Below, piece by piece: positions 51,874-61,143 of a stretch of 64,000 nt of DNA. The translations under genes were made by a program, and so were the position numbers. The stretch comes from Pelagibacteraceae bacterium AG-414-E02. GTDB lineage: Bacteria > Pseudomonadota > Alphaproteobacteria > Pelagibacterales > Pelagibacteraceae. How positions within the stretch are numbered: position 1 is the first letter of the stretch; each line of letters begins with the position of its first letter. The DNA lies in the NCBI GenBank assembly GCA_003214615.1, contig QCLK01000003.1:113877-177876 (forward strand). Reading direction: 5' to 3'. The notes below the pieces were generated by a model. It worked only from the letters and a program-made list of their open reading frames with translations, did no database searches and was not told the origin of the DNA.

Positions 51874-52866
51874 ATGAAAAAAAATAAAAATATTTTTTTA
51901 AATGGTTTGATTGACTTGGCCCAATCACGATTAGGATCAAGTGTTGTATATAAAACTGATGAATTTTTTGCACCTGCCAAAAGAATTATTAACCCTTGGC
52001 CCCCAATTTTTAAAGAAGGAGTTTTTGACAAGCATGGAAAATGGATGGATGGATGGGAAACAAGAAGAAAAAGAAATAAAGGACATGATTATTTAATTTT
52101 AAAATTAGGTCGACCAGGTAAAATACATAAAGTTGATATTGATACCTCTTATTTTAACGGAAATCAGCCAAGTAAAGTTTCTCTTGACGCCTGTTACAGT
52201 AAAAATAAATTGCCTAATAAAAATTTAAAATGGGTAAATATTTTAAAAAAAAAAACTACTAAACCCAACAGTCATCACTATTTTAATATAAAAAATAAAT
52301 CTATTTTTACCCATATAAGATTAAACATTTATCCTGATGGTGGTGTTGCAAGAATTAGAATTTATGGAGAAATGAAGATTAATAAAAAATTTGGAAAAAA
52401 AATGACAAACCTTACTTCTGTATTGAATGGGGCCACCCCAATAGCTTGTAATAATGAACACTTTGGAAGAGCGGAAAACATCTTGGCTCCGGGTATGGGT
52501 AAAAATATGGGCGACGGATGGGAGACAAGACGAAGTAGAGGAAAAAATTTTGATTGGCTAATTTTAAAATGTGCTACTCCGGGTAAAATAAATAAAATTC
52601 AAATTGATACCCACCATTTTAAAGGAAATTATCCTGACAAATGCTCTGTTCAAGGTGCTTATTTAAATAATCGAATTTCATCTAAAAATATCGTTAAAAA
52701 ATCAAAAAATTGGAAATTACTATTAGGAAAAGTTAAACTTCATGCACATAAAAAACATAATTTTAATAGTAAACTTATGAAAAATAAAAAAATTAATTAT
52801 ATAAGAATAAATATTTATCCTGATGGTGGTATTTCAAGAATCAGAGTTTTGGGTAAAGCTGAATAA
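51874..52866 (+). CDS. alc: allantoicase
   Basis: A 330-residue duplicated jelly-roll protein. Two repeats are visible: DGWETRRKRNKGHDYLILKLG with IDTSYFNGN, and DGWETRRSRGKNFDWLILKC with IDTHHFKGN. Each ends in INIYPDGG(V/I)(A/S)RIR. This is the allantoicase signature. It cuts allantoate to ureidoglycolate and urea. The start is taken as the ATG at 51874, 3 bases after a possible TTG. Confidence 0.94.
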   Translation: MKKNKNIFLNGLIDLAQSRLGSSVVYKTDEFFAPAKRIINPWPPIFKEGVFDKHGKWMDGWETRRKRNKGHDYLILKLGRPGKIHKVDIDTSYFNGNQPSKVSLDACYSKNKLPNKNLKWVNILKKKTTKPNSHHYFNIKNKSIFTHIRLNIYPDGGVARIRIYGEMKINKKFGKKMTNLTSVLNGATPIACNNEHFGRAENILAPGMGKNMGDGWETRRSRGKNFDWLILKCATPGKINKIQIDTHHFKGNYPDKCSVQGAYLNNRISSKNIVKKSKNWKLLLGKVKLHAHKKHNFNSKLMKNKKINYIRINIYPDGGISRIRVLGKAE

Positions 52867-53360
52867 TGGAAAAAAATATAAAGCCTGTAAAGATAAGCAG
52901 AGAAAACTTCGCCATATATGGTGATTTGATATCTACTAACGATATAAACCCTATGGATATAAACGCTGGATATGCAAAACGCTTTGACAATTTAGCTGAT
53001 CTAAATACATCAAAAGACGGAGGAAAAACTATAGTAAGTATCTTTTCTGCCTTAAAAAGAACTTTTCCTATGACTGTTGATATGATGGAAAAACATCCTC
53101 TGGGTAGTCAGGCATTTATACCAATGAAGGAGACTACATTTTTATGTTTTGTGGCACCTGCAGGGGAATCCCCTGAAATAAATAAAATTGAGTCCTTTAT
53201 TGTACCTCCTAAAACCGGAATAAATTATAAACCTGGAATTTGGCATTTTCCTTTAATTTCAACAGAAGATATAAATTTTCTTGTAATTGACAGGAAAGGT
53301 AAGGGTGAAAACTTGGTTATTCACAAGTTTGAAAAAGAAAAAGTTATTCTAAGTTATTAA
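52866..53360 (+). CDS. allA: ureidoglycolate lyase
   Basis: A 164-residue cupin-like protein. AGYAKRFDNLADLN, KHPLGSQAFIPM and YKPGIWHFPLI match AllA. It releases urea and glyoxylate from ureidoglycolate. ATG overlaps the allantoicase stop (TAATGG). A bidirectional terminator follows directly. Glyoxylate made here can feed central metabolism. Confidence 0.93.
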   Translation: MEKNIKPVKISRENFAIYGDLISTNDINPMDINAGYAKRFDNLADLNTSKDGGKTIVSIFSALKRTFPMTVDMMEKHPLGSQAFIPMKETTFLCFVAPAGESPEINKIESFIVPPKTGINYKPGIWHFPLISTEDINFLVIDRKGKGENLVIHKFEKEKVILSY

Positions 53361-53400
53361 AAAAAAACCCGCTGTATTTCTACAGCGGGTTTTAATTTTT
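53361..53400. terminator. bidirectional intrinsic terminator
   Basis: A perfect 10-bp hairpin (arms ACCCGCTGTA and TACAGCGGGT, loop TTTC) at 53367-53390, preceded by a run of A and followed by T-rich sequence. It stops transcription from allA on the plus strand and from the NCS1 permease on the minus strand. It is the clearest terminator in the window. Confidence 0.92.
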
Positions 53401-53413
53401 AAAGTTTTAAATA

Positions 53414-54844
53414 TTATCTTCTAGACTTTTGACCAGACATCATAAGATGTAGTACTGTTCCTAAAGCTGCACCAATTATCCATGCATATCCACCTAAACC
53501 TGATAATGCAGGGTGCCATACTGTTAGTACTGAGAATACTCCAGCTATTGCCCATGCTACAAAAGCTTTTTGGTTCCAACCATCGTTGTAATAATACTTG
53601 CTACCTTTTTTAGATGAGAACAACTGATTAACATCAAGTTTTCCTTTCTTGATTACGTAATAATCTACAATCATTATTCCATAAACTGGTGCTAGTATTG
53701 CTCCAAGTGTATTTACAAATGGAAACATTCCAACTTGACTTATAAAAGAAACCCAAAGTGCACCAATAACAAAACCAACTATAGATGTAATTAAACCACC
53801 TGTCCTAAAATCAATTTTGCTTGGTACTAAGTTTGCTAAGTCGTAGGCTGGAGGAACAAAGTTCGCTACCATATTAATTCCAATCGTTGCTGCGAAGAAT
53901 GCAAATGCTGCAATAACTGTTAATCCTAAGTTACCAACACGTGCAACCATCTCAGTTGGGTTTGTAATTGTTTCGCCAAAAACTGAAACTGTTCCTGCTG
54001 TGACCATCAAAGCTATAAAAGAGAATAAGAAAATATTTCCAGGTAAACCCCAAAGGTTTCCTTTTCTCATTTCTTTTTCATTTTTTACAAATCTTGAAAA
54101 GTCACCAAAGTTAATTACTACAGCCGCAAAATATGCAACCATTGTTCCAAAAATTGCTAAGAAAGCAGCAAAAGCTCCTCCACTGTAATCACCAACTCCT
54201 GAAAAAATATTACCAACCTCGGATAAAAGATTTCCTCCTGCTTTACTCCAGATTACTAACATTAAAACGATCATAACTGCATAAACAGCTGGACCAGCAA
54301 AGTTTAAAAATTTTCTGATCAAATCAATACCTTGCCAGAATAAATAAATTTGGAAGCCTGCAACAAAAATAAATGAAATCCATTCAATTCCATTCATTCC
54401 TAAAAGAATTGCACTGCCACCATCTGATCCTGATAAACCTTTAAGTAAAAGTGCAACTGCTGTTGATGCAAAATATGTTTGTGCACCATACCAGAACATT
54501 GCAACAATACCTCTTACCATTGCCGGAAAATTCGCGCCAATGACTCCCATACTTGCTCGAGCAAATACTGGATAGGGAATACCATGTTTAACACTAGGTG
54601 CTCCCGATAGGTTTACTAACCACATTATAAAAAATCCTGCGAGTAGGATCGCTAAAAATACAGCCCAACCATTTAGACCGTAAGTTAAGAACAAAGATGC
54701 TGCCAAAGTGTAACCAAACAAGCTTTGAACATCATTTGCCCAAACGTTAAAGATTTCGAACCAACCCCAATTCTTTTTCTTCTTATCAGTAGGAGCTAAA
54801 TCTTTATTGTATAAGCGTCTATCTCTGCTTCTAATTGTACTCAT
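53414..54844 (-). CDS. NCS1 family purine/allantoin-type permease
   Basis: A 476-residue permease with about 12 TM helices. It has NWGWFEIFNVWANDVQSLFGY at the N-terminus, VKHGIPYPVFARASMGVIGANFPAMVRGIVAMFWYGAQTYF in successive loops, and VINFGDFSRFVKNEKEMRKGN after TM6, the NCS1 landmarks (Mhp1, PucI, CodB, FUR). NCS1 members import cytosine, allantoin, hydantoins or uracil with Na+ or H+. Facing the allantoin degradation genes, allantoin is the best guess. It has a strong SD (CGAGGGAG). Confidence 0.92.
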   Translation of the reverse strand: MSTIRSRDRRLYNKDLAPTDKKKKNWGWFEIFNVWANDVQSLFGYTLAASLFLTYGLNGWAVFLAILLAGFFIMWLVNLSGAPSVKHGIPYPVFARASMGVIGANFPAMVRGIVAMFWYGAQTYFASTAVALLLKGLSGSDGGSAILLGMNGIEWISFIFVAGFQIYLFWQGIDLIRKFLNFAGPAVYAVMIVLMLVIWSKAGGNLLSEVGNIFSGVGDYSGGAFAAFLAIFGTMVAYFAAVVINFGDFSRFVKNEKEMRKGNLWGLPGNIFLFSFIALMVTAGTVSVFGETITNPTEMVARVGNLGLTVIAAFAFFAATIGINMVANFVPPAYDLANLVPSKIDFRTGGLITSIVGFVIGALWVSFISQVGMFPFVNTLGAILAPVYGIMIVDYYVIKKGKLDVNQLFSSKKGSKYYYNDGWNQKAFVAWAIAGVFSVLTVWHPALSGLGGYAWIIGAALGTVLHLMMSGQKSRR

Positions 54845-54964
54845 AATCTCCCTCGTTAATTATTAATTTAAAGTTTGGGAATACTAACCATTTTTTAATT
54901 ATGATAAAAGTTAAATTACTATTATTTTTATCTTGAATCAGCGGCTAATATAAAAGCTTTTAGA

Positions 54965-56299
54965 CTATTGTCCGTAAATTAGCGTTGGCAACCATAAAAC
55001 AAGTTTTGGAAAAACAATAATTAAGATTAAACCTATAATTTGCAAAACCATAAACTGCATCATACCAATGTAAATATCTTTCAAATCCCATTCGGGTACT
55101 ACACCTTTTAAGAAATATGCAGAAAGTGCTACTGGGGGCGATAACCAGGCGGTCTGAAGGTTAACGGCTACTAAGATTGCAAACCAAGTTAAGTTAAATC
55201 CTAAACTTTCAATTAAAGGAAGAATAATTGGAATAATGATTAATACTATTGGCACCCATTCTAATGGCCACCCTAATAAAAAAATCATTGCCATTACAAT
55301 AAATAAAATAAAATATTTATTTATCTCTAGGCCTAAAAGAAAATCAGTTAAAACCATTGGTGTTCCTAGTCTTGAGAATACAGATCCAAAAAAGTTTGAA
55401 GCAGCAACTAATACCATGATCAAAGCTGTAATTTCTAAAGTTTTAACTAGGGATTCTTGAAGTTTATTAAATGTTAATTTTTTGTAAGCTAATGCTAATA
55501 ACATTGCTCCCATAGCTCCACAGCCGGCGGCCTCAGTTGGGGTTGCAAAACCAAATAATATACTTCCTAGTGCAGCAAAAACTAAAGCTGCTGGCGGAAC
55601 TAAACCTAGAAAAAATTCAACCCAAACTTGCTTCATGCTTGTTGCTCGCATTTCCTCTGGTAAAACAGGACCTAGATTAGGATTTTGCCAACAACGAAGT
55701 GTTGTATATCCAGCATATAATAAAGCTAGTAATATTCCTGGGATTATTGCTGCAGCAAATAAATCAGTAACTGGAATTTCCATGATTGGTCCCATAACAA
55801 CCAACATAATGCTTGGAGGGATTAAAATTCCTAAAGTACCTCCTGCTGTAATTGTTCCTGCTGCCAAACGAACATCATATTTCGATTTATTCATAGATTT
55901 TGCAGCCATGATTCCTAGAATAGTTACGGAAGCACCTACTATACCTGTAGCAGCAGCAAATATTACTGAAACAAAAAGTACAGCATAATATAAAGATCCT
56001 CTAACTCTCGCTAACATAAGTTGAACAGATGAAAATAATCTTTCCATTAAACCTGCTTGTTCCATCATAATTCCCATAAAGACGAAGAGTGGTACGGCGG
56101 CGAGAGCCTGCTCAGTCATCACCATTGAAAACTGCAAAGTCATTAAATAAAAAACTAATGGACCAAAACCTAAATATCCGAAAACAAATCCTAAAAATAT
56201 TAAGGTAAATGAAATAGGAAAACCTACAAAGATTGCAAATAGCATTACAGCAACCAATATAAAACCTAAAGTAGATGGACTAATTATTTCTGCTATCAT
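54965..56299 (-). CDS. dctM: TRAP transporter large permease (DctM family)
   Basis: A 444-residue protein with about 12 TM helices. LLPLF-like FVFMGIMMEQAGLMERLF, GIVGASVTILGIMAAKSMNKSKYD and AGTITAGGTLGILIPPSIMLVV are DctM signatures, and FLLGWPLEWVPIVLIIIPIILP is the C-terminal scoop region. It imports a carboxylate-type solute with a sodium gradient. It overlaps dctQ by 4 bases. Confidence 0.95.
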   Translation of the reverse strand: MIAEIISPSTLGFILVAVMLFAIFVGFPISFTLIFLGFVFGYLGFGPLVFYLMTLQFSMVMTEQALAAVPLFVFMGIMMEQAGLMERLFSSVQLMLARVRGSLYYAVLFVSVIFAAATGIVGASVTILGIMAAKSMNKSKYDVRLAAGTITAGGTLGILIPPSIMLVVMGPIMEIPVTDLFAAAIIPGILLALLYAGYTTLRCWQNPNLGPVLPEEMRATSMKQVWVEFFLGLVPPAALVFAALGSILFGFATPTEAAGCGAMGAMLLALAYKKLTFNKLQESLVKTLEITALIMVLVAASNFFGSVFSRLGTPMVLTDFLLGLEINKYFILFIVMAMIFLLGWPLEWVPIVLIIIPIILPLIESLGFNLTWFAILVAVNLQTAWLSPPVALSAYFLKGVVPEWDLKDIYIGMMQFMVLQIIGLILIIVFPKLVLWLPTLIYGQ

Positions 56300-56907
56300 T
56301 TTTTATCAGGCCACCTACCCCTTGTAGCTGCATAGTAACTTTTTAAAACTTCTGAAATTCCTTGTATAAGTAAAAATAATATACCAAACCATAAACAAGC
56401 CTTAATGGGCCACATATAAGGCATCCAAGCTGTATCCATTCCTCTTTCATTTCTCATGATTGATTCTTGAACAAATCCAGTTGTCATGTAAAAAAAGAAA
56501 AGAAGACCTGGAAAGTAAAATAAAATATATAATGTTGTATCAACTATACCTTGAGTTTTAACTTTAAAATTTCTGTATAAAAAATCTGCTCTTATATGAA
56601 CACCTTTAGATAAAGCATATCCAGCACCTAACATAAATAGAGCTCCATATAAAAATCTGCTCATATCGTAAGCCCACATAGTTGGAGCTGTAAAAAGTTT
56701 TCTGGCTAAAACTTCATAAACCATTGCAAGTATCAATGGCACTGTAATCCAACAAACTACGTTACCGGTCCATTTACTAAATAAATCTATTTTTGTTATA
56801 AGTGTTGCCATCCATTTTGGCATATCATCAGGCATTTTTGCAGAACCAGATCTTCGTTCTGCAATCATTTCATCTGATGTATCTATTTTTGTAGTTTTAT
56901 CACTCAT
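56296..56907 (-). CDS. dctQ: TRAP transporter small permease (DctQ family)
   Basis: A 203-residue protein with four TM helices from about residue 45 to 190. The N-terminal 40 residues are a polar cytosolic extension. ARKLFTAPTMWAYDMSRFLYGALFMLGAGYALSKGVHIRADF in pieces carries the DctQ pattern. A strong SD (AAGGGG) precedes ATG and immediately follows the T-tract of the dctP-dctQ hairpin. It partners the DctM subunit. Confidence 0.93.
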   Translation of the reverse strand: MSDKTTKIDTSDEMIAERRSGSAKMPDDMPKWMATLITKIDLFSKWTGNVVCWITVPLILAMVYEVLARKLFTAPTMWAYDMSRFLYGALFMLGAGYALSKGVHIRADFLYRNFKVKTQGIVDTTLYILFYFPGLLFFFYMTTGFVQESIMRNERGMDTAWMPYMWPIKACLWFGILFLLIQGISEVLKSYYAATRGRWPDKK

Positions 56908-56923
56908 ATCTACCCCTTAAAAA

Positions 56924-56953
56924 AATAAAGCGGACTGTAAAGTCCGCTTTATT
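56924..56953 (-). terminator. terminator-like hairpin between dctP and dctQ
   Basis: A perfect 13-bp inverted repeat (AATAAAGCGGACT / AGTCCGCTTTATT) with a 4-base loop. In the minus-strand transcript it follows the dctP stop by 28 bases and runs into a T-tract, then the dctQ Shine-Dalgarno. It is placed to attenuate the permease genes below the level of the binding protein gene. Confidence 0.82.
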
Positions 56954-56981
56954 CTAAATACTTTTATAGTCTTTAAAACTA

Positions 56982-58076
56982 CTATTTTAATGTCGCTGCG
57001 TGAGCCATTCCTAGCTTAGCATTTGACATTTGAGCACCACTCCAGAATGGAACAGCAATATCAGCAAAGTCTTTTTGAGACTGCCATACTTTTGCAAAGA
57101 ATTTATTCTTAGCAGCATTAGTCTCTAAACTTTTCTTCGCTGCAGCCATATAAGCTGGGAAGTAGTCAGCTGGAGTATCATGTAAAATTACTCCATGTTT
57201 ACCAGTAAGTTCTGCAAGAGCTTTTCCATTTTCATATATTCTATAGCTCATTGATTTACTTAAAGAAGCATTAGACGCCACTTCAAAAGCTTTCTTTTGA
57301 AGATCAGTTAAACTTCTGTAAACTTTACCATTTATGTACACGTCAGCATTTACAACAACTTGGTGTAAACCCTGTAAGTAGTAGTGTTTAAGAACTTTTT
57401 GGAAACCGAATGTCATGTCTGGTTTTGGACAGCACCATTCAGCTGCATCAATTGTTCCTGCTTCAAGAGCTGGAAGAATATCTCCACCACCCATTGCAAC
57501 AGATGCTACACCAATATCTTTATAAGTTTGTCCTGGAATTCCTGGAGGAGTTCTGAACTTATATTTTCTAAAGTCATCCATGCTATTAATTGGTTCTTTG
57601 AACCAACCAAGAGCTTCTGGACCAACCGGTTGAAGCATAAAACCTTTTATATCTCTTTTCATTTCTTTCCAAAGTTGGTCATAAAGTTCTTTACCACCAC
57701 CATATTGGAACCATGATAAGAAAGCGATATTATCAATTCCTACACCCGCACCTGCTACTGGAGATCCAAATAACATAGCTGCTGGATGTTCACCTGACCA
57801 GTAGTGTGTCCAAGCAAATCCACAATCGATCAGTCCTTTGTCAACCGCATCCAATGTTTCTTTTACTCCAACTACAGTACCTGCAGGAAGAATTTCAAAT
57901 TTAATTTCGCCATTTGTAAGAGCGGTAATATCATTACCCCAATCTTTTAACATTTTAACTTCATCAGCTTTTGCACTGATAACAGTTTGACATTTTAACG
58001 TTTTTGCAGCATTTGCTGATACCGTAAAACCGACAAACAGCGCTATACCCAAAAACAATGATATGATTTTTCTCAT
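56982..58076 (-). CDS. dctP: TRAP transporter substrate-binding protein (DctP family)
   Basis: A 364-residue periplasmic protein with signal peptide up to about NANA (residue 23). AVDKGLIDCGFAWTHYWSGEHPAAMLFG and KYKFRTPPGIPGQTYKDIGV with the conserved Arg salt-bridge residue for a carboxylate ligand match the DctP7/TakP family. AAEWCCPKPDMTFGFQKVLKHYYLQGLHQ also matches TakP-type alpha-keto acid binding proteins. A strong SD (GAGGGA) precedes ATG. Ligand likely a 2-oxo or other carboxylic acid (inference). Confidence 0.92.
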   Translation of the reverse strand: MRKIISLFLGIALFVGFTVSANAAKTLKCQTVISAKADEVKMLKDWGNDITALTNGEIKFEILPAGTVVGVKETLDAVDKGLIDCGFAWTHYWSGEHPAAMLFGSPVAGAGVGIDNIAFLSWFQYGGGKELYDQLWKEMKRDIKGFMLQPVGPEALGWFKEPINSMDDFRKYKFRTPPGIPGQTYKDIGVASVAMGGGDILPALEAGTIDAAEWCCPKPDMTFGFQKVLKHYYLQGLHQVVVNADVYINGKVYRSLTDLQKKAFEVASNASLSKSMSYRIYENGKALAELTGKHGVILHDTPADYFPAYMAAAKKSLETNAAKNKFFAKVWQSQKDFADIAVPFWSGAQMSNAKLGMAHAATLK

Positions 58077-58195
58077 ATTCCCTCACTATTAATTAATAAA
58101 AAATCGATTGGACTATAATGTTTAAGATTTATCAAGTTAAAATATGCTAAATATTGTCTTAACATTTAATTTTGAAAAATTAATTTCAACCTCAA

Positions 58196-59800
58196 ATGGA
58201 AGAATTTGACTACATAATTATTGGAGCCGGATCTGCAGGGTGTGTACTAGCAAATCGTTTATCAGCGATTAGTTCAAATAAAATTCTTTTGCTCGAAGCA
58301 GGAGGAAAAGATACCTATCCGTGGATTCATATTCCTGTTGGTTACTATAAAACGATGCATAATCCGAAGACTGATTGGTGTTTCAAAACAGAACCTGATG
58401 AAATGATGAACAATCGATCAATAAATTATCCTAGAGGAAAAACTCTAGGCGGAAGTTCTTCAATTAATGGTTTGCTATACATAAGAGGACAAGAAGAAGA
58501 TTATAATATGTGGAGGCAGCTCGGTAATGTTGGTTGGGGTTGGAAAGATGTTCTTCCTTATTTTTTAAAATCTGAAAATCAAGAAAGAGGTGAAAGTGAA
58601 TTTCATGGAGTTAAAGGTCCAATTTCTGTTGAAGATCAAAGAATTCAATTAGACATACTTGATGTTTTTAGGAATGCAGCTGAGGAAGTTGGTATACCAA
58701 AAATCAATGATTTTAATAAAGGTGATAATTTTGGCTGTGGCTATTTTCAAGTGACAGAGAAAAAAGGACTTAGATGTAGTGCGGCTGTTGGATACTTAAG
58801 ACCGATTAAAAATAGAAATAATTTAAAAATTATTACAAAAGCACATGTAAAAAATATAAATTTTGATAAAAAAAAAGCTGTTGGAATTTCATATTGGCAA
58901 GATAATCAATTGATAAAGGCAAAAGCAAAAAAAGAGGTAATTTTATCAGCTGGATCAATCGGCTCTCCCCACATCTTGCAAGTTTCTGGTGTGGGAGATT
59001 CTTCAAAAATTAAAAATCATGGCATTGAAATTATAAATAATTCTCCAGGAGTAGGTAAAAATCTTCAAGATCACATAATGATGCGACCGGTTTATAAAGT
59101 AAAAAATATAAAAACACTTAACAAAAAAATTAATAGTATTTTTGGAAGAATATTAATTGGTGCAGAATATATTTTTTTTAGAAGAGGTCCAATGACAATG
59201 GGTGCTAGTCAGCTTTGTGGATTCGCTAAAAGTGATGCTTCTAGAGAAACTCCAAACTTACAATTTCATATTCAACCAATAAGTACTGACAAATTAGGTG
59301 GTGCTGATTTGCATAATTTTGATGCATTTACACCTACTGTAGCCAATATAAGACCAACAAGTAGAGGTGAAATATATATAGCTAGTGCAGATACTAGAGA
59401 TGATCCAAAAATTAAAATGAATTATTTATCCACTCCAGAGGATAGAAAGGTAACTGCAGATGGATTAAAATTAATAAGAAAAATAGTTCTCAACACAAAG
59501 ACTTTTTCAAAATATTTACCTGAAGAATTTAGACCAGGCATACACATTAAAGATGATGAAGAACTAGTTAAAGCTGCAAGCGACTATGCTCAAACAATTT
59601 TTCATCCTGTTGGAACTTGTAAAATGGGCAAAGATGAAAATTCAGTAGTTAATGATAGATTAGTTGCGCATGGCCTTGAAAACTTAAGAATAGTAGATGC
59701 TTCCATAATGCCAAATATTACTTCGGGAAATACCAATGCTCCTACTATAATGATTGCGGAAAAAGCTTCAGACATGATAATAGAAGACGGTAAATCATGA
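58196..59800 (+). CDS. GMC family FAD oxidoreductase (choline dehydrogenase-like)
   Basis: A 534-residue GMC enzyme: YIIIGAGSAGCVLANRLS (5-22) is the FAD loop; YPRGKTLGGSSSINGLLYIRG the GMC signature 1; GSIGSPHILQVSGVG signature 2; FHPVGTCKMG carries the catalytic His; and NTNAPTIMIAEKAS the Asn. It oxidises an alcohol (choline, glycolaldehyde-type or long-chain alcohol). No betaine aldehyde dehydrogenase is beside it. It overlaps the terC gene by 4 bases. Confidence 0.92.
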   Translation: MEEFDYIIIGAGSAGCVLANRLSAISSNKILLLEAGGKDTYPWIHIPVGYYKTMHNPKTDWCFKTEPDEMMNNRSINYPRGKTLGGSSSINGLLYIRGQEEDYNMWRQLGNVGWGWKDVLPYFLKSENQERGESEFHGVKGPISVEDQRIQLDILDVFRNAAEEVGIPKINDFNKGDNFGCGYFQVTEKKGLRCSAAVGYLRPIKNRNNLKIITKAHVKNINFDKKKAVGISYWQDNQLIKAKAKKEVILSAGSIGSPHILQVSGVGDSSKIKNHGIEIINNSPGVGKNLQDHIMMRPVYKVKNIKTLNKKINSIFGRILIGAEYIFFRRGPMTMGASQLCGFAKSDASRETPNLQFHIQPISTDKLGGADLHNFDAFTPTVANIRPTSRGEIYIASADTRDDPKIKMNYLSTPEDRKVTADGLKLIRKIVLNTKTFSKYLPEEFRPGIHIKDDEELVKAASDYAQTIFHPVGTCKMGKDENSVVNDRLVAHGLENLRIVDASIMPNITSGNTNAPTIMIAEKASDMIIEDGKS

Positions 59801-60372
59801 CTGAACAAGTAATAATTTTTTTTCAAATTGTACTTATTGATTTAGTTCTTGCAGGAGACAATGCGATCATTATTGGTATGGTGGCATCTCAATTTGATAA
59901 TGAAATAAGAAAAAAAATTATATTCTGGGGTATTAGTGCTGCAATTATATTACGAATTATATTTACATTAATAACTGCTTATCTGCTTCAAATTGACGGC
60001 CTTAAAATTATTGGCGGACTGTTACTACTTTATATAGCTTATAAACTTTACAAAGATGTAATAAAAAATGGAATTGATGATAAGAAAAAAATTAAAACCA
60101 AAAAAGCGTCTTTTCTCAAAGCTATAATAACGGTAATAATTGCTGATGTAAGCATGAGTCTTGATAATGTGCTGGGAGTTGCTGGAGCAGCTAGAGATCA
60201 TTATATTTTACTAGTTTTTGGTTTAATCTTGTCTATTCTGCTTATGGCAACTATAGCGACAATCATATCTAAGTGGATAAAAAAATATAAATGGATAGGT
60301 TGGTTAGGATTACTAGCCATACTAGCGGTAGCAATAGAATTAATTTATAGTGATCTACAAGTATTTTTATAA
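59797..60372 (+). CDS. TerC family membrane protein (YjbE-like)
   Basis: A 191-residue membrane protein with six or seven TM segments. VLIDLVLAGDNAIIIGMVAS and IADVSMSLDNVLGVAGAARDH are the two signature repeats with membrane Asp-Asn pairs. YjbE/TerC proteins export manganese or calcium and protect from metal stress. Co-transcribed with a GMC oxidoreductase, possibly incidental. Confidence 0.9.
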   Translation: MTEQVIIFFQIVLIDLVLAGDNAIIIGMVASQFDNEIRKKIIFWGISAAIILRIIFTLITAYLLQIDGLKIIGGLLLLYIAYKLYKDVIKNGIDDKKKIKTKKASFLKAIITVIIADVSMSLDNVLGVAGAARDHYILLVFGLILSILLMATIATIISKWIKKYKWIGWLGLLAILAVAIELIYSDLQVFL

Positions 60373-60375
60373 AGT

Positions 60376-61143
60376 ATGTATCTTAAAAAAATAAATTTAA
60401 AAAAAAAGGTAGCTTTAGTTACAGGAGCTGGGAAAGGTATAGGCAAGGCTTGTGCCATAGCCTTGGCTGAAGCAGGAGCAGATTTAATTATTATTAGTAG
60501 AACGCAAAAAGATCTAGATCAAGTTTCAAAAATTATAAAGCGATTTAAATCTAAATGTACTTCTTATGTTTGTGATGTCACTAATTACAATCATATAAAA
60601 AATATCATAAATAGACAGAAAAGGATTGATATATTGGTAAATAATGCGGGAACAAATATTCCAGAACATTTTACGAAGGTTCAAAAAAAAAATATGGAAC
60701 ATTTAGTAAAACTTAACACGATATCTACATTTCATTTAGCCCAATTATGTACTTTAAAAATGTTAGAGACAAAAAATAGAAAAAAAATTGGAGGTTCCAT
60801 TATTAACATGTCATCTCAAATGGCTCATGTGGGCGGACCGATTAGAAGCGTCTATAATATGACGAAAGCTGGTTTGGAAGGATTAACTAAGGGTATGGCT
60901 ATTGATTTAGCTAAAAATAATATTCGCGTAAATACAGTATGCCCAACATTTGTAGTAACTCCTATGACAAAAAAATTTTTAAAAAACAAAAAATTTAAAA
61001 ATGATATGCTAAAAAATATTCCTATGGGAAAATTTGCAGAACTTAACGACGTGGCAACAGCAGTTACTTTTTTAGCCTCGGATGCTTCTTCAATGATTAC
61101 AGGTACTTCATTATTAGTAGATGGTGGCTGGACAGCAATATAA
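60376..61143 (+). CDS. SDR family oxidoreductase
   Basis: A 255-residue classical SDR. VALVTGAGKGIGKACAIALA (13-32) binds NAD(P); NNAGTNIP is the NNAG motif; Ser in INMSSQMA and Tyr-x3-Lys in YNMTKAGLEG form the triad; MITGTSLLVDGGWTAI is the common C-terminus. It resembles gluconate 5-dehydrogenase/KduD types. Substrate unknown. It directly abuts the FkbM gene. Confidence 0.92.
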   Translation: MYLKKINLKKKVALVTGAGKGIGKACAIALAEAGADLIIISRTQKDLDQVSKIIKRFKSKCTSYVCDVTNYNHIKNIINRQKRIDILVNNAGTNIPEHFTKVQKKNMEHLVKLNTISTFHLAQLCTLKMLETKNRKKIGGSIINMSSQMAHVGGPIRSVYNMTKAGLEGLTKGMAIDLAKNNIRVNTVCPTFVVTPMTKKFLKNKKFKNDMLKNIPMGKFAELNDVATAVTFLASDASSMITGTSLLVDGGWTAI

